Shown: positions 17,115 through 24,586 of the stretch, in pieces
How positions within the stretch are numbered: position 1 is the stretch's first letter
How the letters are laid out: each line of letters starts with the position of its first letter
Position numbers and translations under genes: made by a program
Notes under the pieces: generated by a model
Told to the model about the DNA's origin: nothing
Database searches by the model: none
Seen by the model: the letters and a program-made list of their open reading frames with translations, nothing else
Assembly (NCBI GenBank): GCA_938009905.1
Contig: CALLGK010000034.1
Coordinates: forward strand, 1-43,268
From: an uncultured Acidimicrobiales bacterium
GTDB lineage: Bacteria > Actinomycetota > Acidimicrobiia > Acidimicrobiales > SZUA-35
Reading direction: 5' to 3'
Length of the DNA stretch: 43,268 nucleotides

Positions 17115-17891
17115 ATGAAGCGCCTTCTCGGGGGTGCCGTCATAGGAGCCTTGGCCATTGCCGGCCTTGGCCTGTGGAGCGGCGTCGTCGCCCTCCAGTT
17201 TCCCTGGCAAGTTCTGCCCGACTTCACCGATGTCGAAGTGTCCGTCACGCTGCCGGAAGAAGCGCAGATCGTGGCCGTTGAACCAATCGCGTTGGACTGC
17301 CGTGCCCGCATCTTTGCTGAGGTACCCGTCGAGGGTCGTCGAGAGCACACCGCGTTTGGCCGCGTGTATCGCACCGACACCGTCACGATGACCGCCCACG
17401 GCGATGTCGACACCTGCGTCGAGGGTGTCTCAACCCAGGTGACCTACCACCGCGATGGCCGCACCGAAGTGGTCATACCTGGCGAATCGATCTTGTTCGT
17501 CCGACCCCGCGTCGATGCGGTTGAGTCGGCCGCAACGGTCGAGGTCAACAAAGGACTCGTTGGCAAGGTCACCGACGTCGCCCCGTGGGTATCTGACGAC
17601 CTCGGCCTCACTCCCCTGGCCTACGCATATGCGCAAAGCGTCATCGGCTCGAGTGAATGCATGGAGGCCGCCTACGACGTGACCGAACAGGTCCTCGTCG
17701 ATGCCTACACCCAGCAGTTCCTCGACAACGGCGCCGACCCGTCGCAGCTGACGGTTCGCATCCAGGGCGAGCCGAACTTCATCGACTCACCAAAGCCCGA
17801 TATGGGCGAGGTCAACATGTCGGTCGACGCCGGCGGCATCAGCTGCTCACTCAGCGACGAGCTGGGTGGCGCGACAAACGACAGCCGCTAG
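17115..17891 (+). CDS. Membrane-anchored protein, DUF4230-like
   Basis: This 258-aa protein has an uncleaved signal/anchor (RLLGGAVIGALAIAGLGLWSGVVAL, about 3-27) and an extracytoplasmic region. The blocks VTYHRDGRTEVVIPGESILFVRPRVD and NKGLVGKVTDVAPW resemble the DUF4230 group, but the match is by eye and weak. Function is unknown. I chose the ATG at 17115, with AGAAAGG 11 nt upstream and GAGGG nearer; a GTG at 17106 is possible. It faces a 301-nt divergent intergenic region and is followed by 15-bp tandem repeats at the convergent junction. Confidence 0.65.
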   Translation: MKRLLGGAVIGALAIAGLGLWSGVVALQFPWQVLPDFTDVEVSVTLPEEAQIVAVEPIALDCRARIFAEVPVEGRREHTAFGRVYRTDTVTMTAHGDVDTCVEGVSTQVTYHRDGRTEVVIPGESILFVRPRVDAVESAATVEVNKGLVGKVTDVAPWVSDDLGLTPLAYAYAQSVIGSSECMEAAYDVTEQVLVDAYTQQFLDNGADPSQLTVRIQGEPNFIDSPKPDMGEVNMSVDAGGISCSLSDELGGATNDSR

Positions 17892-17905
17892 GCCACACAC
17901 TCCCC

Positions 17906-17950
17906 CGATCAATTCGGGCCCGATCAATTCGGGCCCGGTCTATTCCGGGA
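17906..17950. repeat. 15-bp tandem repeat at a convergent gene junction
   Basis: CGATCAATTCGGGCC occurs twice in tandem (17906-17920, 17921-17935), followed by a degenerate third copy (17936-17950) that contains the stop codon of the minus-strand Thr-rich gene. It may contribute to bidirectional termination or may simply be replication slippage. Confidence 0.8.
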
Positions 17951-18797
17951 TGATCTGAAGCTCTGGAACCGGCGGTTCAGCCACGGGTGCCTCGGCAGCC
18001 GGTGGATCGGTGGCCGGCGGATCCGTCACGGGTGGATCGGTGGCTGGTGGATCGGTAGCGGGTGCCGGATCGGTCTCAGGTGGGCTGGTCGGAATCGGAA
18101 TCGTCGGGATGGTCGGCGTCGTGACGGTTGGAATCGTCGGAATCGTGAACGTTGGGATCACGATCGACGATGAGGTCGACGCTGTCGTCGAGGTCGAGGC
18201 CGTCGTGGTTGTGGTGGCCACCGTCGTGGTCGTCAACCTCGTAGTGCTTGTTGAGGTTGGACGTGTGGTGGTTGGCCGACTCGTGGTGGTCGATGCCGTC
18301 GTGGCGACCGGTCGAGTTGCCGTCGTGCGCCGAATGGTTGTGGTTCGGCGGGTTGTGGTGGTTGTGCGACGGATCGTGGTGGCCGTGCGTTGCGTCGTTG
18401 CCGGACGCCGCGTGGTTGGGGCTGCGACCGAATCAGTCGCTTCGGTTGTTGAGCCCTCGGTTGTGGTCGGCGCCTCGGTCGTTGTCTCGTCATCCGAGGA
18501 CTGGGTTGTTGAGCGAGAGGCGGCCGTCGGCTCGGGTTCGGTCGTGGGCCGTGTGGTGGTGGTCGCCTCGGCCTCGGTGGTTGATCCCTGAACCTCAACG
18601 AGCGTCGGACCGTCCTCGTCATCGCCAAAACCAGCGAGAATCCCGACACCGACCAAGTTGATCAGTCCAAGGAAAATCACTGAAAGAAGGGCAGTCCTGG
18701 CCCGCCGCGAGCGCATTCTCTCCAACACAGCCCGATCAGTTTGCTCCACAAATTCGGTCGTGCAACGGCGGATACCCAAGTTTTCGGGAACCGTCAC
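17940..18797 (-). CDS. Thr/Pro-rich single-pass membrane stalk protein
   Basis: This 285-aa protein has a cytoplasmic N-terminus, one membrane span (about 36-57, LLSVIFLGLINLVGVGILAGF) and a long low-complexity outside region rich in Thr (runs such as RTTTTTRRTTT), then IPT repeats and DPPATDPP repeats. It looks like a cell-wall-spanning stalk; no catalytic domain is seen. Start choice is uncertain: GTG at 18797, only 19 nt from the divergent rhodanese start, or ATG at 18716 with a strong GGAGAG just upstream (about 258 aa). The opposite strand carries a long Val-rich open frame that I regard as an artefact of the ACC/GTC repeats. Confidence 0.65.
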   Translation of the reverse strand: MTVPENLGIRRCTTEFVEQTDRAVLERMRSRRARTALLSVIFLGLINLVGVGILAGFGDDEDGPTLVEVQGSTTEAEATTTTRPTTEPEPTAASRSTTQSSDDETTTEAPTTTEGSTTEATDSVAAPTTRRPATTQRTATTIRRTTTTTRRTTTIRRTTATRPVATTASTTTSRPTTTRPTSTSTTRLTTTTVATTTTTASTSTTASTSSSIVIPTFTIPTIPTVTTPTIPTIPIPTSPPETDPAPATDPPATDPPVTDPPATDPPAAEAPVAEPPVPELQIIPE

Positions 18798-18816
18798 GTT
18801 GTGTTACGACGGTGGC

Positions 18817-19263
18817 ATGACTGACCAGGCAGAACCAGGCAAAACCGTGAAGAAGGCTTGGGACATGGTGGAAGAGGCCATGCAGAGCATCGACAACTTG
18901 TCTGCCGAGGACGTGAAGGCAGAGACCAAGAACGACGACGTCGTGCTGGTCGACATTCGCGACTTTCGCGAGCTCTACAACAAAGGAAAGATCCCCGGCT
19001 CAGTCCACGCCCCACGGGGCATGCTCGAATTCTGGATCGATCCTGAGAGCGAGTACTACCGGGACGTGTTTACGCCCGAGAAGCGCTACGTCTTGTACTG
19101 CGCAGCAGGCGGGCGTTCGGCGCTTGCGGCGAAGACGATGAAAGACATGGGGTATCCCGATGTAGGCCACCTCGAAACGGGGTTCGCAGGGTGGGAACAG
19201 GCCGGCCTCGAGGTTGAGCAAACACAAGAGGGGTCCAAGTGGATCCCTGCACCGCGCGACTAG
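18817..19263 (+). CDS. Rhodanese-like domain protein
   Basis: This 148-aa protein has one rhodanese domain. It shows VLVDIRDFRELYNKGKIPGSVHAPRG (43-68) and the active loop CAAGGRS with Cys95 (LYCAAGGRSALAAKTM), followed by GFAGWEQAGLEV. Such proteins carry persulfide sulfur on the Cys; the acceptor is unknown. The N-terminal 30 residues form a helix. I use the ATG at 18817 because it starts the recognisable protein; the frame is open upstream but overlaps the divergent gene. The intergenic distance is only 19 nt, suggesting a leaderless transcript on at least one side. Confidence 0.88.
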   Translation: MTDQAEPGKTVKKAWDMVEEAMQSIDNLSAEDVKAETKNDDVVLVDIRDFRELYNKGKIPGSVHAPRGMLEFWIDPESEYYRDVFTPEKRYVLYCAAGGRSALAAKTMKDMGYPDVGHLETGFAGWEQAGLEVEQTQEGSKWIPAPRD

Positions 19264-19296
19264 CAGCGCAACAGGCGCCTGCTACGACGCGGCGAC

Positions 19297-21438
19297 CTAG
19301 TTAATGACGATCACTTGGCCTTCGGTGTTGATCTCAACACCGGCGACGTCGAAGTCGACAGAGCGCCCCGTGCAGTCGAGCGCCTCGTAGATGATCGGGC
19401 CTTCTGGAATGCGCTTCTCGACCGACTCCCCAACCGGGATGCGCTCGTCAGACAACAGCTCGTCGATGCCGAGATCGATCGACGCCGCAGGGTTGTAGAG
19501 CAAGAAGCACACTTCGTCTGAGCTCTGATTGTCGAAGATCACGGTGTAGACGGGGGCTGGCTCGTCTGTCACGACCATGCCTTCTCCAAAGATGATCTCG
19601 CCGCCGACGAACCACACCATCTCGTAGAGGCCGGCTGCGAACCCGTCCTCGTCGATGGCACACACGAAATAGTCGAATCCGTCGGTGCCGGAATCCCAGA
19701 TCTGGCCGAAGGTGCTGTAGGTATCGTCGATTTCTCCGTCAACGAGCCACACCGCGTCCCAGATGGTTCCGTCTGGCACACCGAGCCAGTTGAACCAGAC
19801 ACAGATTTCGGTTTCGCCTGACGTTGCGGAGACGACGAAGCGGGTGTCTTCGAGCGGATCGCCGATGCCGAGGCTGAACGACGGTGCGAACGCAATGACG
19901 TCGTTGGGATCAAACGTTGGGTCTTGAGCCGGAGGCGCCGCATCTTCGAACTGCATCGGCGTGGCGGTTCTGGCTTCTTCCAGAAGAGGCAGGGCAAGGT
20001 TGACCGGCCGGATGCCATTGAGGAAGCCACCAATGGGAATGCACTGATCTTCCTGGTTGATCAACCCGTCGCCGTTGGTGTCGGCCAGCACACGACAGTC
20101 GACGACCGGGCCATCAACGGTGGCCGCAGCCTGCGTTGGCACGCCGATGAGCTCACCCAGTTCATTGACGGCAGTGCCGCCGCTGTTGCCACCGGCGATG
20201 GTGGCATCAGTCTTGATCCACGCACGCTCATCGAGCCCCGCTTGGGCCGTGAACCCAGACACCGATCCATTGGTGAACGTGATCGTGTCGCCACCGATCG
20301 ACGGGTAGCCGAGGATCCGAATGTCTTCGCCGATCACCACCTCGTCGCTGTTACCTATGGGCAGTGCGGGCAAACCGAGGTCCGTCACCGCTGCTCCATC
20401 GGTCGTGCGAGCAATACGAACAACGGCAAGATCGAGCTCGATGTCGGCCACCAGCAGATCGGCTTCGAAGGCCAGGGTGGGTGGGCGCCCTGAGTCTTCG
20501 GTGATCGCGATACCGATGGTACTAAACGGGCAGAACGAGTCACGTGCGATCACGTGTGCGTTGGTGAGGATGGTTCCGTCGGTGTCAACCACCGTGCCGG
20601 AGCCGGAACAAATCGGTGTGCCATCTGCATCGAGGAGCTGAATCTGCACCGTCGACGCAGCCAACATCGCGACCGACGGCGGCTCGTCGGATGGTTGGTC
20701 ATCTGTGGGTGCCACCGAGGTTGACGGGGCAACGCTCGTTTCCGTACCGGCGGCAACCGTCGTGGTGACGAGTGCTGTCGTGGTAGTGCTGTCGGTTGCC
20801 GCCGTGTCGTCACCTGACCGACCGAGCGCAAATGCACCGCCGGCCACAAGAGCAAGCGCCGCGATGCCGCCGCCCACCATCAATCCCTTCTTGCTCTTCT
20901 TCCCTGCGGGTACCGCCGGGCTGCCGGCAGCCGTGGACACCGCCGGGGGACGCTGTGTTGGAGGATGCTGGGTTGGAGGATGCTGGCCACCGAACGCCGG
21001 CGTTGGTGGCTGGTTCGGGGCGACGGTTGGAGAGCCTGACACAACGGTCGGACGGCCTGGCACCGGTGGCTGCTGCGACGGCGGCTGCGGGGTCGTTTGA
21101 CGCGGTGGCGGTGTTTGCGTTGGTGGGGTTTGCGTCGGTGGGGCCTGAGCTGGCGGCGCAGGAGTCGGCGCCGCTGGTGCGGGTGATGGCGTCGCGGCAG
21201 GGGGCGGCGTTGGTGTCGCGGGGTTTGGTGTCGCTGGGGTTGGAGGAGTCGGGGTCGGCTGCGCCGCTGAACCTGGTGATGTCGGACCACCGGGAGGCAA
21301 CGGAGGAGTGTCACGGGGCGGGGTGGCCCCAGCCAGTTGCGTCTCTTCAGACTCTTCAGATCGTCGAGAACGACGCGTCGGCCGATTCGGTGCCTCTGGC
21401 TCAGTCGGCTCGTTGTTCGGATGCGGGTCCTCGCTCAC
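19297..21438 (-). CDS. Membrane-anchored trypsin-like (S1C) serine protease
   Basis: This 713-aa protein has a long Pro/Thr/Gln-rich cytoplasmic region (about 20-175), a membrane span (about 186-206, GLMVGGGIAALALVAGGAFALG), a Thr-rich linker, and an extracytoplasmic trypsin-like domain. The triad is His295 (LTNAHVI), Asp336 (ELDLAVVRI) and Ser419 (IAGGNSGGTAV). After the protease core there is an EF-hand-like loop (about 453-464, DTNGDGLINQED), suggesting calcium binding. The C-terminal 200 residues form beta-rich domains with paired Cys and no PDZ that I can see. I chose the GTG at 21438 (GGCGGGG just upstream) over an upstream extension. It diverges from the VanY-type peptidase across 103 nt. 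Confidence 0.88.
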   Translation of the reverse strand: MSEDPHPNNEPTEPEAPNRPTRRSRRSEESEETQLAGATPPRDTPPLPPGGPTSPGSAAQPTPTPPTPATPNPATPTPPPAATPSPAPAAPTPAPPAQAPPTQTPPTQTPPPRQTTPQPPSQQPPVPGRPTVVSGSPTVAPNQPPTPAFGGQHPPTQHPPTQRPPAVSTAAGSPAVPAGKKSKKGLMVGGGIAALALVAGGAFALGRSGDDTAATDSTTTTALVTTTVAAGTETSVAPSTSVAPTDDQPSDEPPSVAMLAASTVQIQLLDADGTPICSGSGTVVDTDGTILTNAHVIARDSFCPFSTIGIAITEDSGRPPTLAFEADLLVADIELDLAVVRIARTTDGAAVTDLGLPALPIGNSDEVVIGEDIRILGYPSIGGDTITFTNGSVSGFTAQAGLDERAWIKTDATIAGGNSGGTAVNELGELIGVPTQAAATVDGPVVDCRVLADTNGDGLINQEDQCIPIGGFLNGIRPVNLALPLLEEARTATPMQFEDAAPPAQDPTFDPNDVIAFAPSFSLGIGDPLEDTRFVVSATSGETEICVWFNWLGVPDGTIWDAVWLVDGEIDDTYSTFGQIWDSGTDGFDYFVCAIDEDGFAAGLYEMVWFVGGEIIFGEGMVVTDEPAPVYTVIFDNQSSDEVCFLLYNPAASIDLGIDELLSDERIPVGESVEKRIPEGPIIYEALDCTGRSVDFDVAGVEINTEGQVIVIN

Positions 21439-21541
21439 CCCGCCACGGTAGGCCGAAATACCTACGTCGAGAAGAACTTGACCCAACCCGAATCGTGGTG
21501 GGGCGGTTTGGGAATGAGGCAGATATGCCGATGTACGTAGG

Positions 21542-22786
21542 GTGAAGCCCCTTCGTCTCATACCAGCGAGTTTGCTTTTAGCGTCGGCACTCGCTGTTGG
21601 TGGGCCAGCGACTGCTGACAGCCACGAACAAGAGGGGCTCCTGCCGACGAAGACAGACGACCAGAACGAGCCCTTTGAGCTCGAACCCGTCGACGTTGAC
21701 CTGTCGAACTACAACGTGGATCCACTGACCTTCGACCTTGAGCGCACAACGTTCACCGAGATCGGATGGATGCGGGAACAGCTCGAGCGAGACGTGCGCA
21801 AAGCAACCATCGCTGAGGCGTTCGCCATTGCCGACTTGGCAGACGCACGCGCCGATCGGAGCACGGCCCGCTCAGAGCTCCAGCAATCCAACATTCGGTT
21901 GCAGACGATCGCTCAGTCCTTCTCGTCGGCCGCAGTCGAAGGGTTCCTCACTGATCTGTCTGGCGACCTCGACGACGTGCTTGCGCCCGACCTGCAAACC
22001 ATTGCCTCGAACTCGCTGTCTAACTACACGACCGAGCAGATCTTGATCGATCGGACCAACGCCGAACTCGCAGTGGAAAAGGCCGAAGCACAGCTCGAGG
22101 ATGCGGACAGCGCCGTGGCTCGCGAACTGACAGACCGCAAGGCGGCTAAGGCCGAGGTCGAAGCGGCAGAAGGTGTCATCGAACAGTTCGAGCAACGAGT
22201 CGTCGAACATGCCGCGATCGACGAAGCCAAAGACAACGCCGCTCGCCGCCTCGGCGATTCGTTCGCCAGCCAAGAGCCGGCCGAGGGTCAGCTCGTTGTG
22301 AACGCGAACGTCGAACTCACGTCTGTGGCCGGTGTGTTCAAGGTCAACAGCCAAATCGAAGAGCAGCTCGACGCGTTGATCGCCCATGCCCGAGCCGATG
22401 GCTTTGAGTTCGGTGGCGGCGCCTACCGAACCGTCGAGTCGCAGATTGCGTTGCGCATCGCCCACTGCGGTGGAACCGAACCTGCTGATCTCGAGCCTCT
22501 CCCTGAAGAGGCAACGCCGGACGAAGTCGAAGCCCGCGACGCGGAGCTGGCGGCCTACCGCCGGTTTGTCATCTACGAAGCACCAGCAGGGTCGTGTTCA
22601 CCACCCACGGCGGTGCCCGGTCAGAGCGAGCATCAGCTCGGACTCGCGATCGACTTCACAGACAACTCCGGCAACATCTTGACGTGGGGCAGCGGTCACT
22701 TCGCTTGGCTCGTCGACCACGCTCATCTGTACGGCCTCTACAACCTCGAGAGCGAAGCGTGGCACTGGTCGACCACCGGTAGCTAG
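21542..22786 (+). CDS. Secreted VanY-type D-alanyl-D-alanine carboxypeptidase (M15B) with coiled coil
   Basis: This 414-aa protein starts with a signal peptide (LIPASLLLASALAVGGPATA), followed by a long coiled-coil region (about 70-230). The C-terminal M15B peptidase domain (about 285-414) has zinc ligands His364 and Asp371 (SEHQLGLAIDF) and His408, with Glu405 as the general base (ESEAWHWS). It should trim peptidoglycan peptides outside the membrane. The coiled coil in front of a murein hydrolase domain recalls activator-controlled cell-division hydrolases such as the RipA/EnvC types, so regulation by an FtsX-like partner is possible. The GTG at 21542 is the start. Confidence 0.88.
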   Translation: MKPLRLIPASLLLASALAVGGPATADSHEQEGLLPTKTDDQNEPFELEPVDVDLSNYNVDPLTFDLERTTFTEIGWMREQLERDVRKATIAEAFAIADLADARADRSTARSELQQSNIRLQTIAQSFSSAAVEGFLTDLSGDLDDVLAPDLQTIASNSLSNYTTEQILIDRTNAELAVEKAEAQLEDADSAVARELTDRKAAKAEVEAAEGVIEQFEQRVVEHAAIDEAKDNAARRLGDSFASQEPAEGQLVVNANVELTSVAGVFKVNSQIEEQLDALIAHARADGFEFGGGAYRTVESQIALRIAHCGGTEPADLEPLPEEATPDEVEARDAELAAYRRFVIYEAPAGSCSPPTAVPGQSEHQLGLAIDFTDNSGNILTWGSGHFAWLVDHAHLYGLYNLESEAWHWSTTGS

Positions 22787-22790
22787 CGCA

Positions 22791-22830
22791 AGTCTTCCCA
22801 CGCCCAAAGGGCCTGCGGGACTGCCTTTTT
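22791..22830 (+). terminator. Rho-independent terminator after the VanY-type gene
   Basis: An imperfect GC-rich hairpin (AGTC..CC..GCCC, AAA loop, GGGC..GG..GACT) begins 5 nt after the stop and is followed by CTTTTTG at 22825-22831. It is the only hairpin in the window followed closely by a T-run. Confidence 0.55.
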
Positions 22831-22861
22831 GTAGCCAGGCCGTTGGTGTGCAAGGGTCGGA

Positions 22862-22888
22862 CTCGAATCCCTCGAATCCCTCGAATCG
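22862..22888. repeat. Three tandem 9-bp repeats (CTCGAATCC)
   Basis: CTCGAATCC occurs three times in tandem (22862, 22871, 22880; the last with one mismatch). The unit superficially resembles a tRNA T-loop sequence, but the flanks do not fold as a tRNA. Its role is unknown. Confidence 0.8.
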
Positions 22889-22914
22889 CCCATACGACTC
22901 CACTGAGGTCGACA

Positions 22915-22948
22915 CCCCCGACGGCAACCACCGCGGCCCCGTCGGGGG
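22915..22948 (-). terminator. Perfect 10-bp hairpin downstream of the amidase
   Basis: CCCCCGACGG (22915-22924) and CCGTCGGGGG (22939-22948) form a perfect 10-bp stem with a 14-nt loop, 135 nt past the amidase stop on the minus strand. No T-run follows on either strand, so it is a candidate terminator or RNA 3'-end stabiliser. Confidence 0.4.
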
Positions 22949-23083
22949 CATCTTGCCGTCGTCTTCAGGACGCATCGCCCATTCAACCTCCGGCGCTTCG
23001 GAACGTAACACGTCCGATTTGGCTCCGACTGGTCGGGCTGTGACGCGCCGTCAGAAATCTGCCTCTGAACCCAGAAGTGCGAC

Positions 23084-24556
23084 CTACAGCACCGGATACC
23101 GGGCTGCCCACGGCGCAGCCTCTTCGAGCCGGGCCGCCAGCTGGATCAGCAGATCGTCTCGTCCGAGGCCAGCCACGAGCTGCACACCAACGGGTAGCCC
23201 CGAGTCAGTCTCATGGATCGGCAACGAGATGGCCGGTTGACCGGTGGCGTTGAACGGCAACGTAAACAAGCCAATGAGCGCATACGTCGAAGCGATCTTC
23301 CATGGCTTGTCTTCCGGCGGCCACAGGTCGTCGGTGCGAAGCGGCGGACACCCGGCAGTTGGCGTGACCAACACGTCGAAGTCACTCATCCAGTCCATCA
23401 ACGCGGTGGCCCAGAGCTGCTGTTGCTCTTGTGCCGCTGACCACTCCGAAGCCGTCAGACCTCGACCGCGTTCGGCGGCCGTCCAGTTGTATGGCTCAAC
23501 CTCATCAGCTGTCAGCGGGCGACCAAGAAGTTCTCCCAACCCATCAACACGGCGAGCGATACCACCCATCCACAACCGACCGTTGACCGACCCGTCGCCG
23601 CCAAACATCACCTCGCCGGTCACCGGAACGATCTCGTGGCCCATCTCTTCCAGCAGCCTGGCGGTGACGTTGGCCCCTTCGATGCAATCAGGGTCGATCG
23701 TGCGCGTCCCGCCGTCGGTGAGCAGGCCGATGCGAAGCTTCGACGGGTGGCCTGCGAGCTCGTCGACGTAGGGACGCACCGGCGCGGGCAGCTGGAAGAG
23801 GTCAACGTCCGTGGCGCCCTGCACCGCATCGAGCAGAGCGGCTGTGTCTCGCACCGATCGCGTAACCACAAGCTCGGAAAGCAGCCGCGAGATGTTTGCC
23901 CGATTCGGCACTCGACCTCGTGAGGTCTTGAGCCCCACCAGCCCGTTCCACGCGGCCGGCAGACGCGTCGAACCGCCACCGTCATTGGCGTGCGCAATCG
24001 GCACCATGCCGCTGGCGACTGCCGCGCCGGCGCCACCGCTGCTCCCAGCCGGTGAGCGTTCGAGATCCCATGGATTGTTTGTTGGCCCGCAGCTCAGGGG
24101 CTGTGTGGTTGGGCAGCTGCCAAGTTCGGGCAGATTGGTTTTGCCGAGCGTGATGAGTCCGGCTTGGCGAAAGCGTCGACCGAGCTCGGTGTCGCCCTCG
24201 CTTTGGCGGTTGACGTCCTTGAGCGCCCGGTTGCCGAGCCAATGCGGCATCCCAGCCTGCGTCGCGCCGATGTCCTTCAACAAGAACGGCACGCCGGTGA
24301 ACGGACCGTTGGGAAGTTCAGGACTGGCAGCCGCTTCCCTCGCTCGTTCGAAGTCGGTGTGGATGACTGCGTTGACCATCGGGTTCAGTCGTTCGATCCG
24401 CTCGATCGCTGCGTCGACCAGCTCGAGCGGCGTCGCCTGGCCGGATGACACGAGCTCGGCGTGTCCAAGCGCATCGAGGCGGGCCAGATCATCGCCAGCA
24501 CCCTGCTGACCAACGCGTTGTTGACCAGCACCCGATTCCACAGCATCGTTCGTCAT
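23084..24556 (-). CDS. Amidase signature family enzyme
   Basis: This 490-aa amidase hydrolyses an amide bond through a Ser-cisSer-Lys triad: Lys94 (PFLLKDIGA), Ser172 in the AGSSGGAGAAVASG signature, and Ser196 in DGGGSTRLPAAWNG, where the usual Ile after the nucleophile is Thr. The C-terminal part has FTLPFNATGQPAISLPI and LPVGVQLVAG, as in GatA and related amidases. It is more like a stand-alone amidase than GatA, since no gatB or gatC lies nearby. The ATG at 24556 is my start choice; it sits 30 nt from the start of the divergent permease. The pair could import and hydrolyse an amide. Confidence 0.9.
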   Translation of the reverse strand: MTNDAVESGAGQQRVGQQGAGDDLARLDALGHAELVSSGQATPLELVDAAIERIERLNPMVNAVIHTDFERAREAAASPELPNGPFTGVPFLLKDIGATQAGMPHWLGNRALKDVNRQSEGDTELGRRFRQAGLITLGKTNLPELGSCPTTQPLSCGPTNNPWDLERSPAGSSGGAGAAVASGMVPIAHANDGGGSTRLPAAWNGLVGLKTSRGRVPNRANISRLLSELVVTRSVRDTAALLDAVQGATDVDLFQLPAPVRPYVDELAGHPSKLRIGLLTDGGTRTIDPDCIEGANVTARLLEEMGHEIVPVTGEVMFGGDGSVNGRLWMGGIARRVDGLGELLGRPLTADEVEPYNWTAAERGRGLTASEWSAAQEQQQLWATALMDWMSDFDVLVTPTAGCPPLRTDDLWPPEDKPWKIASTYALIGLFTLPFNATGQPAISLPIHETDSGLPVGVQLVAGLGRDDLLIQLAARLEEAAPWAARYPVL

Positions 24557-24586
24557 GACCGCACAGTACGCGGCACACTCGGGCAG

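Larger units (their letters stand above)
22787..23083. other. Non-coding gap between convergent genes, with repeats
   Basis: This 297-nt gap separates the VanY-type gene from the amidase. It holds the terminator at 22791-22830, a 9-bp tandem repeat at 22862-22888 and a perfect 10-bp hairpin at 22915-22948. I looked for a tRNA, tmRNA or SRP RNA and found none. The minus strand is open through much of it, but the frame runs antisense into the peptidase gene and shows no family similarity. Confidence 0.6.

Noticed and set aside
18010-18591. Long Val-rich plus-strand open frame
   Set aside because: It is the antisense of the Thr/Pro-rich gene: ACC/ACG-type codons read as GGT/CGT/GTG on the other strand give Val and Gly runs. 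It has no start context or family similarity.
22850-22890. T-loop-like CTCGAATCC suggesting a tRNA
   Set aside because: The flanks do not form a T stem, anticodon arm or acceptor stem; the sequence is a simple tandem repeat.
22598-23011. Minus-strand open frame of 137 codons covering the gap after the VanY-type gene
   Set aside because: Most of it is antisense to the peptidase domain, and the rest is built on the 9-bp repeat and hairpin. No ribosome site or similarity is seen.
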